DNA from: Stutzerimonas stutzeri TS44 | GTDB lineage: Bacteria > Pseudomonadota > Gammaproteobacteria > Pseudomonadales > Pseudomonadaceae | NCBI GenBank assembly: GCA_000263395.1 | Contig: AJXE01000003.1 | Location: forward strand, 124,001 to 188,000 | Direction: 5' to 3' | Length of the DNA stretch: 64,000 nucleotides | Shown: positions 38,220 through 46,895 of the stretch, one piece after another | Numbering within the stretch: position 1 is the stretch's first letter | Layout: every line of letters starts with the position of its first letter | The notes under the pieces: generated by a model | The model's database searches: none | What the model saw: only the letters and a program-made list of their open reading frames with translations | Told to the model about the DNA's origin: nothing | Program-made: the position numbers and the translations under genes

Positions 38220-38642
38220 TCAGTCACATCGTTCGCGAATACGGCTGGCCAGTTGCTGCCGGGCTTTCTCAATGTCGTTTTCACTGTAGTAGACACGCTC
38301 ACCCGCTGCATCGGTACGAAAGTAACGCCCGCCACGCTGCAGCACCTCCAGCTCCTCGCGCAGCCCCTGGCACTCACGCTCACGCTGCGCCCGCTGCTGT
38401 CCGGCCCGTTCATCGGCGATCTGGCGCTCCTCGCGCCGCGCCTCGAAGAACTTCTCGCTGCGCTGTTCGCGCTGTCGCGTCGCCTCGTCGCGTTCGACCA
38501 CCTGCGGTCGCACGTCGATCCGCTCGGCACCCGCCGCCGGGCGCTGACCGAAGTGCACCCGGCCCTGGGTGTCGGTCCAGCGGTAGATCTCGGCCGTCGC
38601 CAGCATGGGTGACAGGGCCAGCAGCAATAACAGTGCGCGCAT
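38220..38642 (-). CDS. DUF4124 domain exported protein
   Basis: A 140-residue protein: signal peptide (RALLLLLALSPMLATA), then the DUF4124 signature EIYRWTDTQGRVHFGQRP, then a highly charged coiled stretch rich in Arg/Glu/Gln (REQRSEKFFEARREERQIAD) and an end motif RVYYSENDIEKARQQL. DUF4124 is common in Pseudomonas periplasmic proteins of unknown role. The second of two adjacent ATGs (38642) has GGAGG at proper distance. It precedes the lipoprotein gene at a distance of 35 bp on the same strand, so they may be an operon. Confidence 0.8.
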   Translation of the reverse strand: MRALLLLLALSPMLATAEIYRWTDTQGRVHFGQRPAAGAERIDVRPQVVERDEATRQREQRSEKFFEARREERQIADERAGQQRAQRERECQGLREELEVLQRGGRYFRTDAAGERVYYSENDIEKARQQLASRIRERCD

Positions 38643-38677
38643 CATTCCCTCCGTGGATGAGCTGTTCGCGATACGTC

Positions 38678-39055
38678 TCAGGGTCGGACCGGATGGCTGA
38701 TCGCGGGTTCGGCGGGCTCATAGTGCCCGAGCTGGCGCAGCGTCTCCAGCCGTGCGGCGGCGCGGTAGGCGTATTCGCTGGCCGGGTAGCGCGCACGGAT
38801 GAAGCGGTAGATCTGCGCCGCATCGACGTACAGCCCCTGACGCTCCAGGCATTGGCCGCGCAGTAGGGAGATTTCCGGCTGCACCTCGCCACGCCCGCGC
38901 GTGCGGCGCTCGGCCTGCGACAGGGCGAGCATGGCGCCACCGCAGTCGCCGGCCTCGTAGCGGCTGTAGGCCTCGTTGAGCTGGCGATCGGCGGCGTGCT
39001 GGCTGCTGCAGCCAACGGTGAACAGGGTCAGGCAGGCAATGATCAGGGTACGCAT
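38678..39055 (-). CDS. Small TPR-like lipoprotein
   Basis: A 125-residue protein with lipobox LFTVGCSS (Cys16 the likely lipidated residue). The mature part is helical with TPR-like repeats: EAYSRYEAGDCGGAMLALSQ, then LRGQCLERQGLYVDAAQIYR and YPASEYAYRAAARLE. SD GGAGGAG is strong. Probably outer-membrane or inner-membrane anchored in the periplasm; function unknown. It is first of a pair with the DUF4124 gene and divergent from pykA. Confidence 0.78.
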   Translation of the reverse strand: MRTLIIACLTLFTVGCSSQHAADRQLNEAYSRYEAGDCGGAMLALSQAERRTRGRGEVQPEISLLRGQCLERQGLYVDAAQIYRFIRARYPASEYAYRAAARLETLRQLGHYEPAEPAISHPVRP

Positions 39056-39211
39056 GGATGGCTCCTCCGGAGCCGGCTTATCGACCGCGCAGCAAAAAAC
39101 TGCAGGCCGTCCGGCGGCCTTTCACGGCGCGGAAAGAGTAGTACGGCATAACGATGACTACAGCGAACGAGCATAGTAGCCTCGCGACCAGACTGAAAAA
39201 GGAGCCATCGA

Positions 39212-40666
39212 ATGACACCGCGTCGCACCAAGATTGTCGCCACCCTGGGCCCGGCGAGCAGCTCGCCCGAGGTGCTGGAAAAGATGATCGTCGCCGGGCT
39301 GGATGTCGCCCGTCTGAACTTCTCCCACGGCTCGCCCGACGAACACCGCGCCCGTGCCGAGCTGGTCCGCGAGATCGCCGCCCGCCACGGCCGCTTCGTC
39401 GCGCTGCTGGGCGACCTGCAAGGCCCGAAGATCCGCATCGCCAAGTTCGCCAACAAGCGCATCGAGCTGAAGGAAGGCGACCGTTTCCGTTTCTCCGTCA
39501 CTCACCCGCGCGATGCCGGCACCCAGGAAGTGGTCGGCATCGACTACCCGGATCTGGTCAAGGATTGCAGCATCGGTGACGAACTGCTGCTCGATGACGG
39601 CCGCGTGGTCATGCGCGTCGATGCCACCACCGCCGACGAACTGCACTGCAGCGTGCTGATCGGCGGCCCGCTGTCGGACAACAAGGGCATCAACCGTCGC
39701 GGCGGCGGCCTCACCGCGCCGGCACTGACCGCCAAGGACAAGGCCGACATCAAGCTGGCCGCCGACCTCGAGCTCGACTACCTGGCCGTGTCCTTCCCGC
39801 GCGACGCCGCCGACATGGACCTGGCCCGCCGCCTGCGCGACGAGGCTGGCTCCAGCGCCTGGCTGATTGCCAAGATCGAACGCGCCGAAGCGGTCGCCGA
39901 CGACGAAGCCCTGGACGGCCTGATCCGCGCCAGCGACGGCGTGATGGTCGCGCGCGGCGACCTCGGCGTGGAGATCGGCGATGCCGAGCTGGTCGGCATC
40001 CAGAAGAAGATCATCGCCCACGCCCGGCGCCTGAATAAGGTAGTGATCACCGCCACGCAGATGATGGAGTCGATGATCCATAACCCAATGCCGACCCGCG
40101 CCGAGGTGTCCGACGTCGCCAACGCCGTGCTCGACTACACCGATGCGGTGATGCTCTCGGCCGAGAGCGCCGCTGGCGAGTATCCGATCGAAGCGATCAA
40201 GGCGATGGCGCGCGTGTGCTGCGGTGCCGAGAAGCACCCGACCAGCACCAAGTCCGGTCATCGTCTGGGGCAGACCTTCAGCCGCTGCGACGAGAGCACG
40301 GCGCTGGCGGCGATGTACACCGCCAACCACTTCCCGGGCGTCAAGGCCATCATCAGCCTGACCGAAAGCGGCTACACCCCGCTGATCATGTCGCGCATCC
40401 GCTCGGCGGTGCCGATCTTCGCCTTCTCGCCGCACCGCGAAACCCAGGCCCGCGTGGCGCTGTTCCGTGGCGTGCAGACGATCCCCTTCGATCCGGCCGT
40501 GCTGCCGGCCGACAAGGTCAGCCAGATGGCCGTCGAAGAGCTGCTCAAGCGCAACATGGTGCAGCCCGGTGACTGGGTGATCCTGACCAAGGGCGACAGC
40601 TACCACGACAGCACCGGCGGCACCAACACGCTGAAGATCCTGCAGGTCGGCGCTCCGCTGAACTGA
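39212..40666 (+). CDS. pykA: Pyruvate kinase (PykA type)
   Basis: A 484-residue pyruvate kinase, forming pyruvate and ATP from PEP and ADP. Conserved segments: TKIVATLGPASSS at the start, KIERAEAV with the catalytic lysine, MVARGDLGVEIG (signature), TATQMMESMI, AVMLSAESAAGEYP. The short cytosolic form without the extra C-terminal PEP-like domain. The gene starts with AAAAAGGAG. A 10-bp GC hairpin without a T run follows. Regulation not visible. Confidence 0.96.
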   Translation: MTPRRTKIVATLGPASSSPEVLEKMIVAGLDVARLNFSHGSPDEHRARAELVREIAARHGRFVALLGDLQGPKIRIAKFANKRIELKEGDRFRFSVTHPRDAGTQEVVGIDYPDLVKDCSIGDELLLDDGRVVMRVDATTADELHCSVLIGGPLSDNKGINRRGGGLTAPALTAKDKADIKLAADLELDYLAVSFPRDAADMDLARRLRDEAGSSAWLIAKIERAEAVADDEALDGLIRASDGVMVARGDLGVEIGDAELVGIQKKIIAHARRLNKVVITATQMMESMIHNPMPTRAEVSDVANAVLDYTDAVMLSAESAAGEYPIEAIKAMARVCCGAEKHPTSTKSGHRLGQTFSRCDESTALAAMYTANHFPGVKAIISLTESGYTPLIMSRIRSAVPIFAFSPHRETQARVALFRGVQTIPFDPAVLPADKVSQMAVEELLKRNMVQPGDWVILTKGDSYHDSTGGTNTLKILQVGAPLN

Positions 40667-40673
40667 TCGACCA

Positions 40674-40698
40674 CGCGAGCCGGTCCGCCCGGCTCGCG
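40674..40698 (+). terminator. GC-rich hairpin after pykA (possible weak terminator)
   Basis: CGCGAGCCGG / CCGGCTCGCG, a perfect 10-bp stem with loop TCCGC, starting 7 bp after the stop. There is no T run, so it may protect or pause the transcript, or cooperate with Rho, not end it by itself. Confidence 0.45.
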
Positions 40699-40746
40699 CC
40701 TGCCCTTGCAACGCCTGGCCGCGCCGCATCGCGGTTCGGCCGGGCG

Positions 40747-41700
40747 TCAATCCCCGCTCAATTCCTCGCTCAGGTCCCGCTCGATGAAGGTGTCGCTGAA
40801 CACCTGTCCGCGCGGCAGGCCGGCCAGAAACAGCCGCCGGCAGCACGCCGTGACGAAATCGGCATGCCCGCAGACCAGGGCAATTTCCTGCCGTGAAGCG
40901 ATTCGCAGCGCCTGATCGTTCCATGGCTGCTCCGCGTCGAGCCACTGCACGTCGAGTTCGCCGTGCTGCTGTGCCAGCTGCAGCAGAGCTTCGGCCAGGT
41001 AGGAGGTGCCGTGCGTGCGCTGCAGCAGCCGGATCGGCCCCGCGTGGCCCTGGCGCAGCGCCTCGCGCAGCACCGCCCACAGCGGCGCCAGGCCCGTGCC
41101 GCTGGCGAGCAGCAACAGCGGGCGCTCGGCCCAGTCCGGATCGTAGTGCAGCGCGCCGCCGTGCAACTGCCCCAGCCGCAGGCCATCGCCGGGGCGCAAG
41201 CGCCGCGCCGCCTCGCTGAAGGCGCCCGGGCGGTGACAGTCGAGGTGGAATTCCAGCCAGCGATCCTCGCCCGGCAGGCTCGCCAGCGAGTAGGGCCGCA
41301 CGATGCCATCCGGCGTCCACAGCAGCAGGTGCTGGCCGGCGCGGTAGCGCAGCGGTCGCTCGGGCAACAGGCGCAAGCGCAGCACGTCGCGCCGCAGCCA
41401 GTCGAGCGTTTGCACCCGCGCCGCCAGGCCATCGCGGGCGGGGTCGAACAGCTCCACCTGCAGATCACCATCGATCCGGCACTGGCAGGCCAGCCGCCAA
41501 CCCTGCTCGCGTTGCGTGGCCGGCAGCGCCTCGGGACGCGCATCGAGCGGTTCGCCGCCGCGGCAGCGCACCATGCAGGCCTGGCAGCTGCCCGCCCGGC
41601 AGCTGTAAGGCACGCGCAGCCCGGCCGCATTCAGCGCATCGAGCAGGTTGCTGCCGGCCGCCACCGTCCAGCGCCGGCCGGCACAGACCAGTTCAGGCAT
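40747..41700 (-). CDS. Iron-sulfur flavoprotein oxidoreductase (2Fe-2S ferredoxin plus ferredoxin-NADP reductase domains)
   Basis: A 317-residue protein. Residues 1-85 are a plant-type 2Fe-2S ferredoxin domain (VPYSCRAGSCQACMVRC, then the fourth cysteine in RLACQC), residues 95-190 an FAD domain (YRAGQHLLLWTPDGIVRPYS: RPYS FAD motif), and the rest an NAD(P)-binding domain (LLLASGTGLAPLWAVLRE). Such proteins pass electrons from NAD(P)H to a partner oxygenase or reductase. The ATG at 41700 overlaps the diguanylate cyclase stop by eight bases, so it is coupled to sadC. The same pairing is known to me from P. aeruginosa (PA4331-PA4332). Partner unknown. Confidence 0.86.
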   Translation of the reverse strand: MPELVCAGRRWTVAAGSNLLDALNAAGLRVPYSCRAGSCQACMVRCRGGEPLDARPEALPATQREQGWRLACQCRIDGDLQVELFDPARDGLAARVQTLDWLRRDVLRLRLLPERPLRYRAGQHLLLWTPDGIVRPYSLASLPGEDRWLEFHLDCHRPGAFSEAARRLRPGDGLRLGQLHGGALHYDPDWAERPLLLLASGTGLAPLWAVLREALRQGHAGPIRLLQRTHGTSYLAEALLQLAQQHGELDVQWLDAEQPWNDQALRIASRQEIALVCGHADFVTACCRRLFLAGLPRGQVFSDTFIERDLSEELSGD

Positions 41701-42820
41701 TGTCGGTCGTCCAGGCCGCCTCGCAGCGGTTGCGCCCGCCGCGCTTGGCGCGATACAGCGCCTCGTCGGCGCGCTGCAGCGAGGCATCGAGATCATCGCC
41801 GGCGTCGAGCAGCGTCAGCCCGACCGACAGACTCAGCTGCCCCACCGGGATGCCCGGATCGACCGGCTGGGCGTTGGCGAACGCCTCCCGCAAGCGTTCG
41901 CAGCAGATGCCGAACTGCTCGGCGTCGGTGTCCGGCAGCAACAGCACGAATTCCTCGCCGCCGTAGCGGGCCAGCACGTCACCGTCGCGCAGGCAGGCCC
42001 GTGCAATCGCAGCGAAGGTCTGCAGCACCCGGTCGCCGGCGGCATGACCGTGCACATCGTTGATCCGCTTGAAATGGTCGAGGTCGATCAGCGCCAGACC
42101 GAGCTGATGTCCCTTGCGCAGTCGCGCCAGCTCGCCTTCGGCGATGCGCAGGAAATGCCGGCGGTTGTAGAGGCCGGTCAGCTCGTCCGTGGACGCCAGG
42201 TCTTCGAGCTGGCGCAGCATGCCGCGCAACGTGTCCTGGTGGACCTGCAAGGCAAAGCGGCGCTGGCGCATGCGCTGACGCAGCTGGTAGACGTAGTTGA
42301 CGAACAGGCACATCCACAGCAGCGTCACCAGCAGCACGGACGCCTCGAGCAGGAACGCCGCCGGCTCGGCGAGGCGCCCCAGGTGGAAGTCCAGCAGGTT
42401 GAGCCCGACGAAACTGAGAAACGCCAGCACGGCATAGCGGATGAAGATTTTCGGCGGCAGGAACACCGCGAACATCAGCACCAGCAGGTAGAGCACCAGC
42501 AGCGAACCGCGCGCGCTACCCAGGTTGAACAGCAGGCAGGTCAGCCACAGCAGCGCGACCAGCACCTGCGGCTCGGTCAGGCTCGGGTCCCGGAAGCGCT
42601 GGTTGAAGCCACTCCAGAACAGCGCGAGAAATACCAGCTGGCTGATCACGATGAGCAGCGAGCTGCCCAGCGCGATGGAGACCGGCGCGGTATAGAAGCC
42701 CGCAGCAACCGACACCCAGGTCAGCAGCAACGCCAGCCCGTAGGTCAGCGCCGCCAGCGCGAACCGTTTCATTACCAACTGCTGCAACGCCTGCTGATCA
42801 AGCTCGACACGCGCACTCAT
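41693..42820 (-). CDS. sadC: Membrane diguanylate cyclase, SadC-like
   Basis: A 375-residue protein with about six N-terminal membrane helices (residues 18-205), a short coiled linker and a GGDEF domain (about 210-370): DELTGLYNRRHFL, DLDHFKRINDVHGHAAGD, RYGGEEF active site, and RDGD five residues before it as an inhibitory site. SadC in P. aeruginosa controls surface attachment and exopolysaccharide through c-di-GMP, and this gene has the same neighbours (reductase, fumarase). The ATG at 42820 has GGGACGG; an upstream ATG at 42853 is less well placed. Symbol by analogy. Confidence 0.8.
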   Translation of the reverse strand: MSARVELDQQALQQLVMKRFALAALTYGLALLLTWVSVAAGFYTAPVSIALGSSLLIVISQLVFLALFWSGFNQRFRDPSLTEPQVLVALLWLTCLLFNLGSARGSLLVLYLLVLMFAVFLPPKIFIRYAVLAFLSFVGLNLLDFHLGRLAEPAAFLLEASVLLVTLLWMCLFVNYVYQLRQRMRQRRFALQVHQDTLRGMLRQLEDLASTDELTGLYNRRHFLRIAEGELARLRKGHQLGLALIDLDHFKRINDVHGHAAGDRVLQTFAAIARACLRDGDVLARYGGEEFVLLLPDTDAEQFGICCERLREAFANAQPVDPGIPVGQLSLSVGLTLLDAGDDLDASLQRADEALYRAKRGGRNRCEAAWTTDNA

Positions 42821-43016
42821 AGGGATCCGTCCCGCCGTGGCAATGGGTCGCACTCTACGCCAGCAAATTTCAAAAACCTAGCCAACATCCCTTCGCTCCC
42901 GGTCCATCCGTGTACCCGCCAGCCCGACGCGCTATACTGCCGCGCCCTTTTCACTCGGCACGCCGGCTGCCACGCTCGACGCGCCGAATCCCCGCCCCGT
43001 CAAGAGGACGCGCTGC

Positions 43017-44540
43017 ATGACCGTGATCAAGCAAGACGACCTGATTCAAAGCGTCGCCGACGCTTTGCAGTTCATTTCTTACTACCACCCCGTCGACTTC
43101 ATCCAGGCGATGCACGAAGCCTACCTGCGTGAAGAATCTCCGGCCGCGCGCGACTCCATGGCGCAAATCCTGATCAACTCGCGCATGTGCGCCACCGGTC
43201 ACCGGCCGATCTGCCAGGACACCGGCATCGTCACCGTGTTCGTCCGTGTCGGCATGGACGTGCGCTGGGACGGCGCCACCATGAGCCTGGACGACATGAT
43301 CAACGAGGGCGTGCGCCGCGCCTACAACCTGCCGGAAAACGTCCTGCGTGCTTCGATCCTGGCCGACCCGGCAGGTTCCCGCAAGAACACTAAGGACAAT
43401 ACCCCGGCCGTCATCCACTACTCCATCGTTCCCGGCGACAAGGTGGAAGTGGACGTCGCGGCCAAGGGCGGCGGCTCCGAGAACAAGTCGAAGATGGCCA
43501 TGCTCAACCCGTCCGACTCGATCGTCGACTGGGTGCTGAAGACCGTGCCGGAAATGGGCGCTGGCTGGTGCCCGCCGGGCATGCTCGGCATCGGCATCGG
43601 CGGTACCGCCGAGAAGGCCGCGGTGATGGCCAAGGAAGTCCTCATGGACCCGATCGACATCCACGAGCTGAAGGCCCGCGGTCCGCAGAACCGCATCGAG
43701 GAGCTGCGCCTGGAGCTGTTCGAGAAGGTCAACCAGCTGGGTATCGGCGCCCAGGGCCTCGGCGGCCTGACCACCGTGCTCGACGTGAAGATCATGGACT
43801 ACCCGACCCACGCCGCCTCGCTGCCGGTGTGCATGATCCCCAACTGCGCCGCCACCCGCCACGCGCACTTCGTGCTCGATGGCTCCGGCCCGGCCAGCCT
43901 GGAAGCGCCGTCGCTGGACGCCTACCCGGAAATCGTCTGGGAAGCCGGTCCGAGTGCACGCCGCGTCAACCTCGACACCATCACCCCGGAAGAAGTGCAG
44001 AGCTGGAAGCCGGGTGAAACCATCCTGCTCAACGGCAAGATGCTCACCGGCCGCGACGCCGCGCACAAGCGCATGGTCGACATGCTGAACAAGGGTGAAG
44101 AGCTGCCGGTGGACCTCAAGGGTCGCTTCATCTACTACGTCGGCCCGGTCGATCCGGTTGGTGACGAAGTGGTTGGTCCGGCTGGCCCGACCACTGCCAC
44201 GCGCATGGACAAGTTCACCCGGCAGATCCTCGAAAGCACCGGCCTGTTGGGCATGATCGGCAAGTCCGAGCGCGGCCCGATCGCCATCGAAGCAATCAAG
44301 GACAACAAGGCCGTGTACCTGATGGCCGTCGGCGGCGCCGCCTACCTGGTCGCCCAGGCGATCAAGAAGTCCAAGGTGCTGGCCTTCGCCGAACTGGGCA
44401 TGGAAGCGATCTACGAGTTCGAGGTGAAGGACATGCCGGTCACCGTGGCCGTCGACACCAAGGGCGAGTCGGTGCACATCACCGGCCCGGCGATCTGGAA
44501 GCAGAAGATCGCCGACAGCCTGGCGGTGGAAGTGCAGTAA
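43017..44540 (+). CDS. Fumarate hydratase, class I (iron-sulfur)
   Basis: A 507-residue class I fumarase that converts fumarate to malate with a 4Fe-4S cluster. Class I motifs are visible: NSRMCATGHRPICQDTGIV (cluster cysteines), GGGSENKSKM, GIGGTAEKAAVMAKEVLMD in the N-terminal part, then VGPAGPTTATRMDKF and LLGMIGKSERGP in the C-terminal beta part, fused as in FumA/FumB of E. coli. Being oxygen-sensitive it is often partnered by class II FumC elsewhere. Its promoter must lie in the 196 bp upstream. A terminator follows. Confidence 0.94.
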   Translation: MTVIKQDDLIQSVADALQFISYYHPVDFIQAMHEAYLREESPAARDSMAQILINSRMCATGHRPICQDTGIVTVFVRVGMDVRWDGATMSLDDMINEGVRRAYNLPENVLRASILADPAGSRKNTKDNTPAVIHYSIVPGDKVEVDVAAKGGGSENKSKMAMLNPSDSIVDWVLKTVPEMGAGWCPPGMLGIGIGGTAEKAAVMAKEVLMDPIDIHELKARGPQNRIEELRLELFEKVNQLGIGAQGLGGLTTVLDVKIMDYPTHAASLPVCMIPNCAATRHAHFVLDGSGPASLEAPSLDAYPEIVWEAGPSARRVNLDTITPEEVQSWKPGETILLNGKMLTGRDAAHKRMVDMLNKGEELPVDLKGRFIYYVGPVDPVGDEVVGPAGPTTATRMDKFTRQILESTGLLGMIGKSERGPIAIEAIKDNKAVYLMAVGGAAYLVAQAIKKSKVLAFAELGMEAIYEFEVKDMPVTVAVDTKGESVHITGPAIWKQKIADSLAVEVQ

Positions 44541-44556
44541 GCGCCTCAGCGGAACG

Positions 44557-44584
44557 AAAAGCCCGGCCTAGTGCCGGGCTTTTT
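44557..44584. terminator. Bidirectional terminator between fumarase and VF530 genes
   Basis: AAAAGCCCGGC / GCCGGGCTTTT, perfect 11-bp stem, loop CTAGT, T run on both strands. Confidence 0.9.
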
Positions 44585-44602
44585 GCTTTCACATCGCGCA
44601 AA

Positions 44603-44824
44603 TCAACCGCGGCGGCGCAGCTGCACGAACAGCGCTTCGACCTTCTGCCGTGCCCATGGCGTGCGGCGCAGGAACGTCAGGCTCGACTTGATGCTCGGCT
44701 CGCTCTTGAAGCAGCGGATATCGACGCGCTGCGCCAGCCCTTCCCAGCCGTAGTGCGCCTGCAGTTCGACCAGCATCGCCTCGAGGGTGATGCCGTGCAG
44801 TGGATTGTTCGGGGCGCTGCTCAC
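44603..44824 (-). CDS. VF530 family protein (DUF2132)
   Basis: A 73-residue protein: [20 protein letters not shown] and [16 protein letters not shown] are the conserved pieces of the VF530 family (DNA-binding-like helical fold in the reported structure; role unclear). GTG start with AAGGAG upstream. Convergent with fumarase across the terminator at 44557-44584. Confidence 0.84.
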   Translation of the reverse strand: MSSAPNNPLHGITLEAMLVELQAHYGWEGLAQRVDIRCFKSEPSIKSSLTFLRRTPWARQKVEALFVQLRRRG

Positions 44825-44884
44825 CTGCGGTTCTCCTTGTTAGCTGACGAAAGCCTGGCCGCCGGCGGGCGGCGGCCCGGCATG

Positions 44885-45466
44885 CTACAGGGTTATCTCG
44901 GTGCCGAGCAGCTTGAGGAAGCCCGCCAGCCACGCCGGATGCGCCGGCCAGGCGGGCGCACTGACGAGATTGCCTTGCGTGTGCGCCTGATCCACCGGGA
45001 TGTCGATGTATTCGCCACCAGCCAGCTTCACTTCCGGCGCGCAGGCCGGATAGGCGCTGCAGGCGCGGCCCTTGAGCACGCCGGCGGCGGCCAGCAGCTG
45101 CGCGCCGTGGCAAACCGCGGCGATCGGCTTGTTCGCCTCGTCGAAGGCGCGCACCAGCGCCAGCACCTGCTCGTTCAGGCGCAGGTACTCCGGCGCGCGG
45201 CCACCGGGAATCACCAGCGCGTCGTAGTCCTCGGCGCGCACAGCGGCGAAGTCGAAGTTCAGCGCAAAGTTGTGGCCGGGTTTCTCGCTGTAGGTCTGGT
45301 CGCCCTCGAAGTCGTGGATGGCGGTGCGCACAGTTTGGCCGGCCTGCTTGTCCGGGCACACCGCGTGCACACGGTGGCCGACCATCTGCAGCGCCTGGAA
45401 CGGCACCATCGTCTCGTAGTCTTCGGCATAGTCGCCGACCAGCATCAGGATGTTCTTCGCTGCCAT
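44885..45466 (-). CDS. DJ-1/PfpI family glutamine amidotransferase-like protein
   Basis: A 193-residue class I GATase-like protein of the DJ-1/PfpI superfamily. The nucleophile elbow is [15 protein letters not shown] with Cys-His, and the early acid is in [12 protein letters not shown]. Proteins of this branch may be proteases, chaperones or glyoxalases; the sequence does not tell which. Starts with GGACGATCC-type weak SD. It is monocistronic, next to cls-like gene. Confidence 0.8.
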   Translation of the reverse strand: MAAKNILMLVGDYAEDYETMVPFQALQMVGHRVHAVCPDKQAGQTVRTAIHDFEGDQTYSEKPGHNFALNFDFAAVRAEDYDALVIPGGRAPEYLRLNEQVLALVRAFDEANKPIAAVCHGAQLLAAAGVLKGRACSAYPACAPEVKLAGGEYIDIPVDQAHTQGNLVSAPAWPAHPAWLAGFLKLLGTEITL

Positions 45467-45526
45467 TGGATCGTCCTCTTTTCCAGATAGGGAGCTGCGC
45501 TCCGGTGCAGGGCGGCCATCGGCTGA

Positions 45527-46687
45527 TCAGCCGCCGCGGTTGAAGATGTTGACCAGCAGGCGATCCAGCCAGCCCCACATGCGCTGATACAGGCGCATGT
45601 GTAACGGGCGGGCATACCAGCTGCGCAGGTCGATTTCCTGGCTGTGCTGGAAGTCGCGCTCGAAGCTCTGCACGACCTGCTCGGTAAGCGCCGGATCGAT
45701 CGCTTCGAGGTTCGCCTCCAGGTTCCAGCGCAGGTTCCAGTGATCGAAATTGCACGAACCGACGCTGACCCAGTCGTCCACCAGCACCATCTTCAGGTGC
45801 GAGAAGTGTGGCTGGTATTCGTGGATGCGCACGCCGGCGCGCAGCAGCCGCGGGTAGAAGCGCTGTCCGGCATAGCGCACCGGCGGATGATCGGTGTTGC
45901 GGCTGGTCAGCAGCAGGCGCACCTCCACCCCGCGCCGGGCCGCGTAGATCAGCGCGCGGCGCACCTTGCCGGTAGGCAGGAAATAGGGCGTGGCCAGCCA
46001 GATGCGCGTCTGCGCGCGCCGCAGGTTGTGCAACAGGCTGTGCAGGATGTCGGTGTGCTGGCGCGCTGCCGCATAGGCCACCCGACCGAGACCCGAGCCG
46101 GTCGGCAGCAGCGGAATCCGCGGGATCTTGCGCGGCAGCGGCAGCTGCCAGATGCGTCGGCGCTGGCAGTTCACCCACTGCGCATCGAACAGCGCCTGCC
46201 AGTCCTGCAGCAGCGGCCCGCTCATCTCGACCATCACCTCGTGCCAATGCTCGTCCGGACGTTGCGGGTTCCAGAACTGATCGGTGGCACCCGCGCCACC
46301 GACGAAACCGGCGCAGCCGTCGACCAGCAACAGCTTGCGGTGGTCGCGGTGCAGGTTGCGGAACTTCAAGCGCAGCGCCAGCGGGTTGTACAGCCGCAGC
46401 TCAACGCCCGCTGCGGCGAGACGGTCGCGGCTGGCCTGGCCCATCTTCAGGCAGCCGAAGCCATCGAACAGACAGCGCACCCGCACGCCCCGCGCCGCCA
46501 CTGCCAGCAGCGCCTCGAGCAGGCGCTCCAGGCAGCGGCCGTCCTCGACCAGATAGAGTTCCAGATCCACCCGCCGCTCGGCTCGGGCGATGGCCTCGAG
46601 CATCGCCGGAAAGAACTCTGGGCCGTCGATCAGCAGGCGAAAACGATTGGCCTTGCGCCAGGGAAATACCGAGCCGGCCAGCATCAT
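45527..46687 (-). CDS. Cardiolipin synthase-like phospholipase D protein
   Basis: A 386-residue protein with two HKD motifs: HRDHRKLLLVDGCAGFVGG (first half) and HFSHLKMVLVDDWVSVGS (second half), followed by the SCNFDHWN signature. There are no N-terminal membrane helices, as in ClsB/YbhO. It would transfer a phosphatidyl group to phosphatidylglycerol or act on another phospholipid. The frame is open for another 138 codons (to 47101) with no domain sense; I placed the start at the pair ATGATG at 46687 with GGGACGG upstream. Confidence 0.85.
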   Translation of the reverse strand: MMLAGSVFPWRKANRFRLLIDGPEFFPAMLEAIARAERRVDLELYLVEDGRCLERLLEALLAVAARGVRVRCLFDGFGCLKMGQASRDRLAAAGVELRLYNPLALRLKFRNLHRDHRKLLLVDGCAGFVGGAGATDQFWNPQRPDEHWHEVMVEMSGPLLQDWQALFDAQWVNCQRRRIWQLPLPRKIPRIPLLPTGSGLGRVAYAAARQHTDILHSLLHNLRRAQTRIWLATPYFLPTGKVRRALIYAARRGVEVRLLLTSRNTDHPPVRYAGQRFYPRLLRAGVRIHEYQPHFSHLKMVLVDDWVSVGSCNFDHWNLRWNLEANLEAIDPALTEQVVQSFERDFQHSQEIDLRSWYARPLHMRLYQRMWGWLDRLLVNIFNRGG

Positions 46688-46895
46688 CGACGACCCGTCC
46701 CGGTGGATACGCCGGCAAGGGCAGGCAAACGAAACAGTGACATGAAATCCTTTTTCCGATGGAGTCGCCGCGAGAGCGGCCATGGCGGCGGGGCTGAGGC
46801 CGGGGCAGCTTAACCAGTCCGCCGGTCCCGGCAAAGGGCCGCCGCTGGCCCCGTGCGACGCGCTGGCGAGCCGGCCGGCAGATATCGCCGCCCGT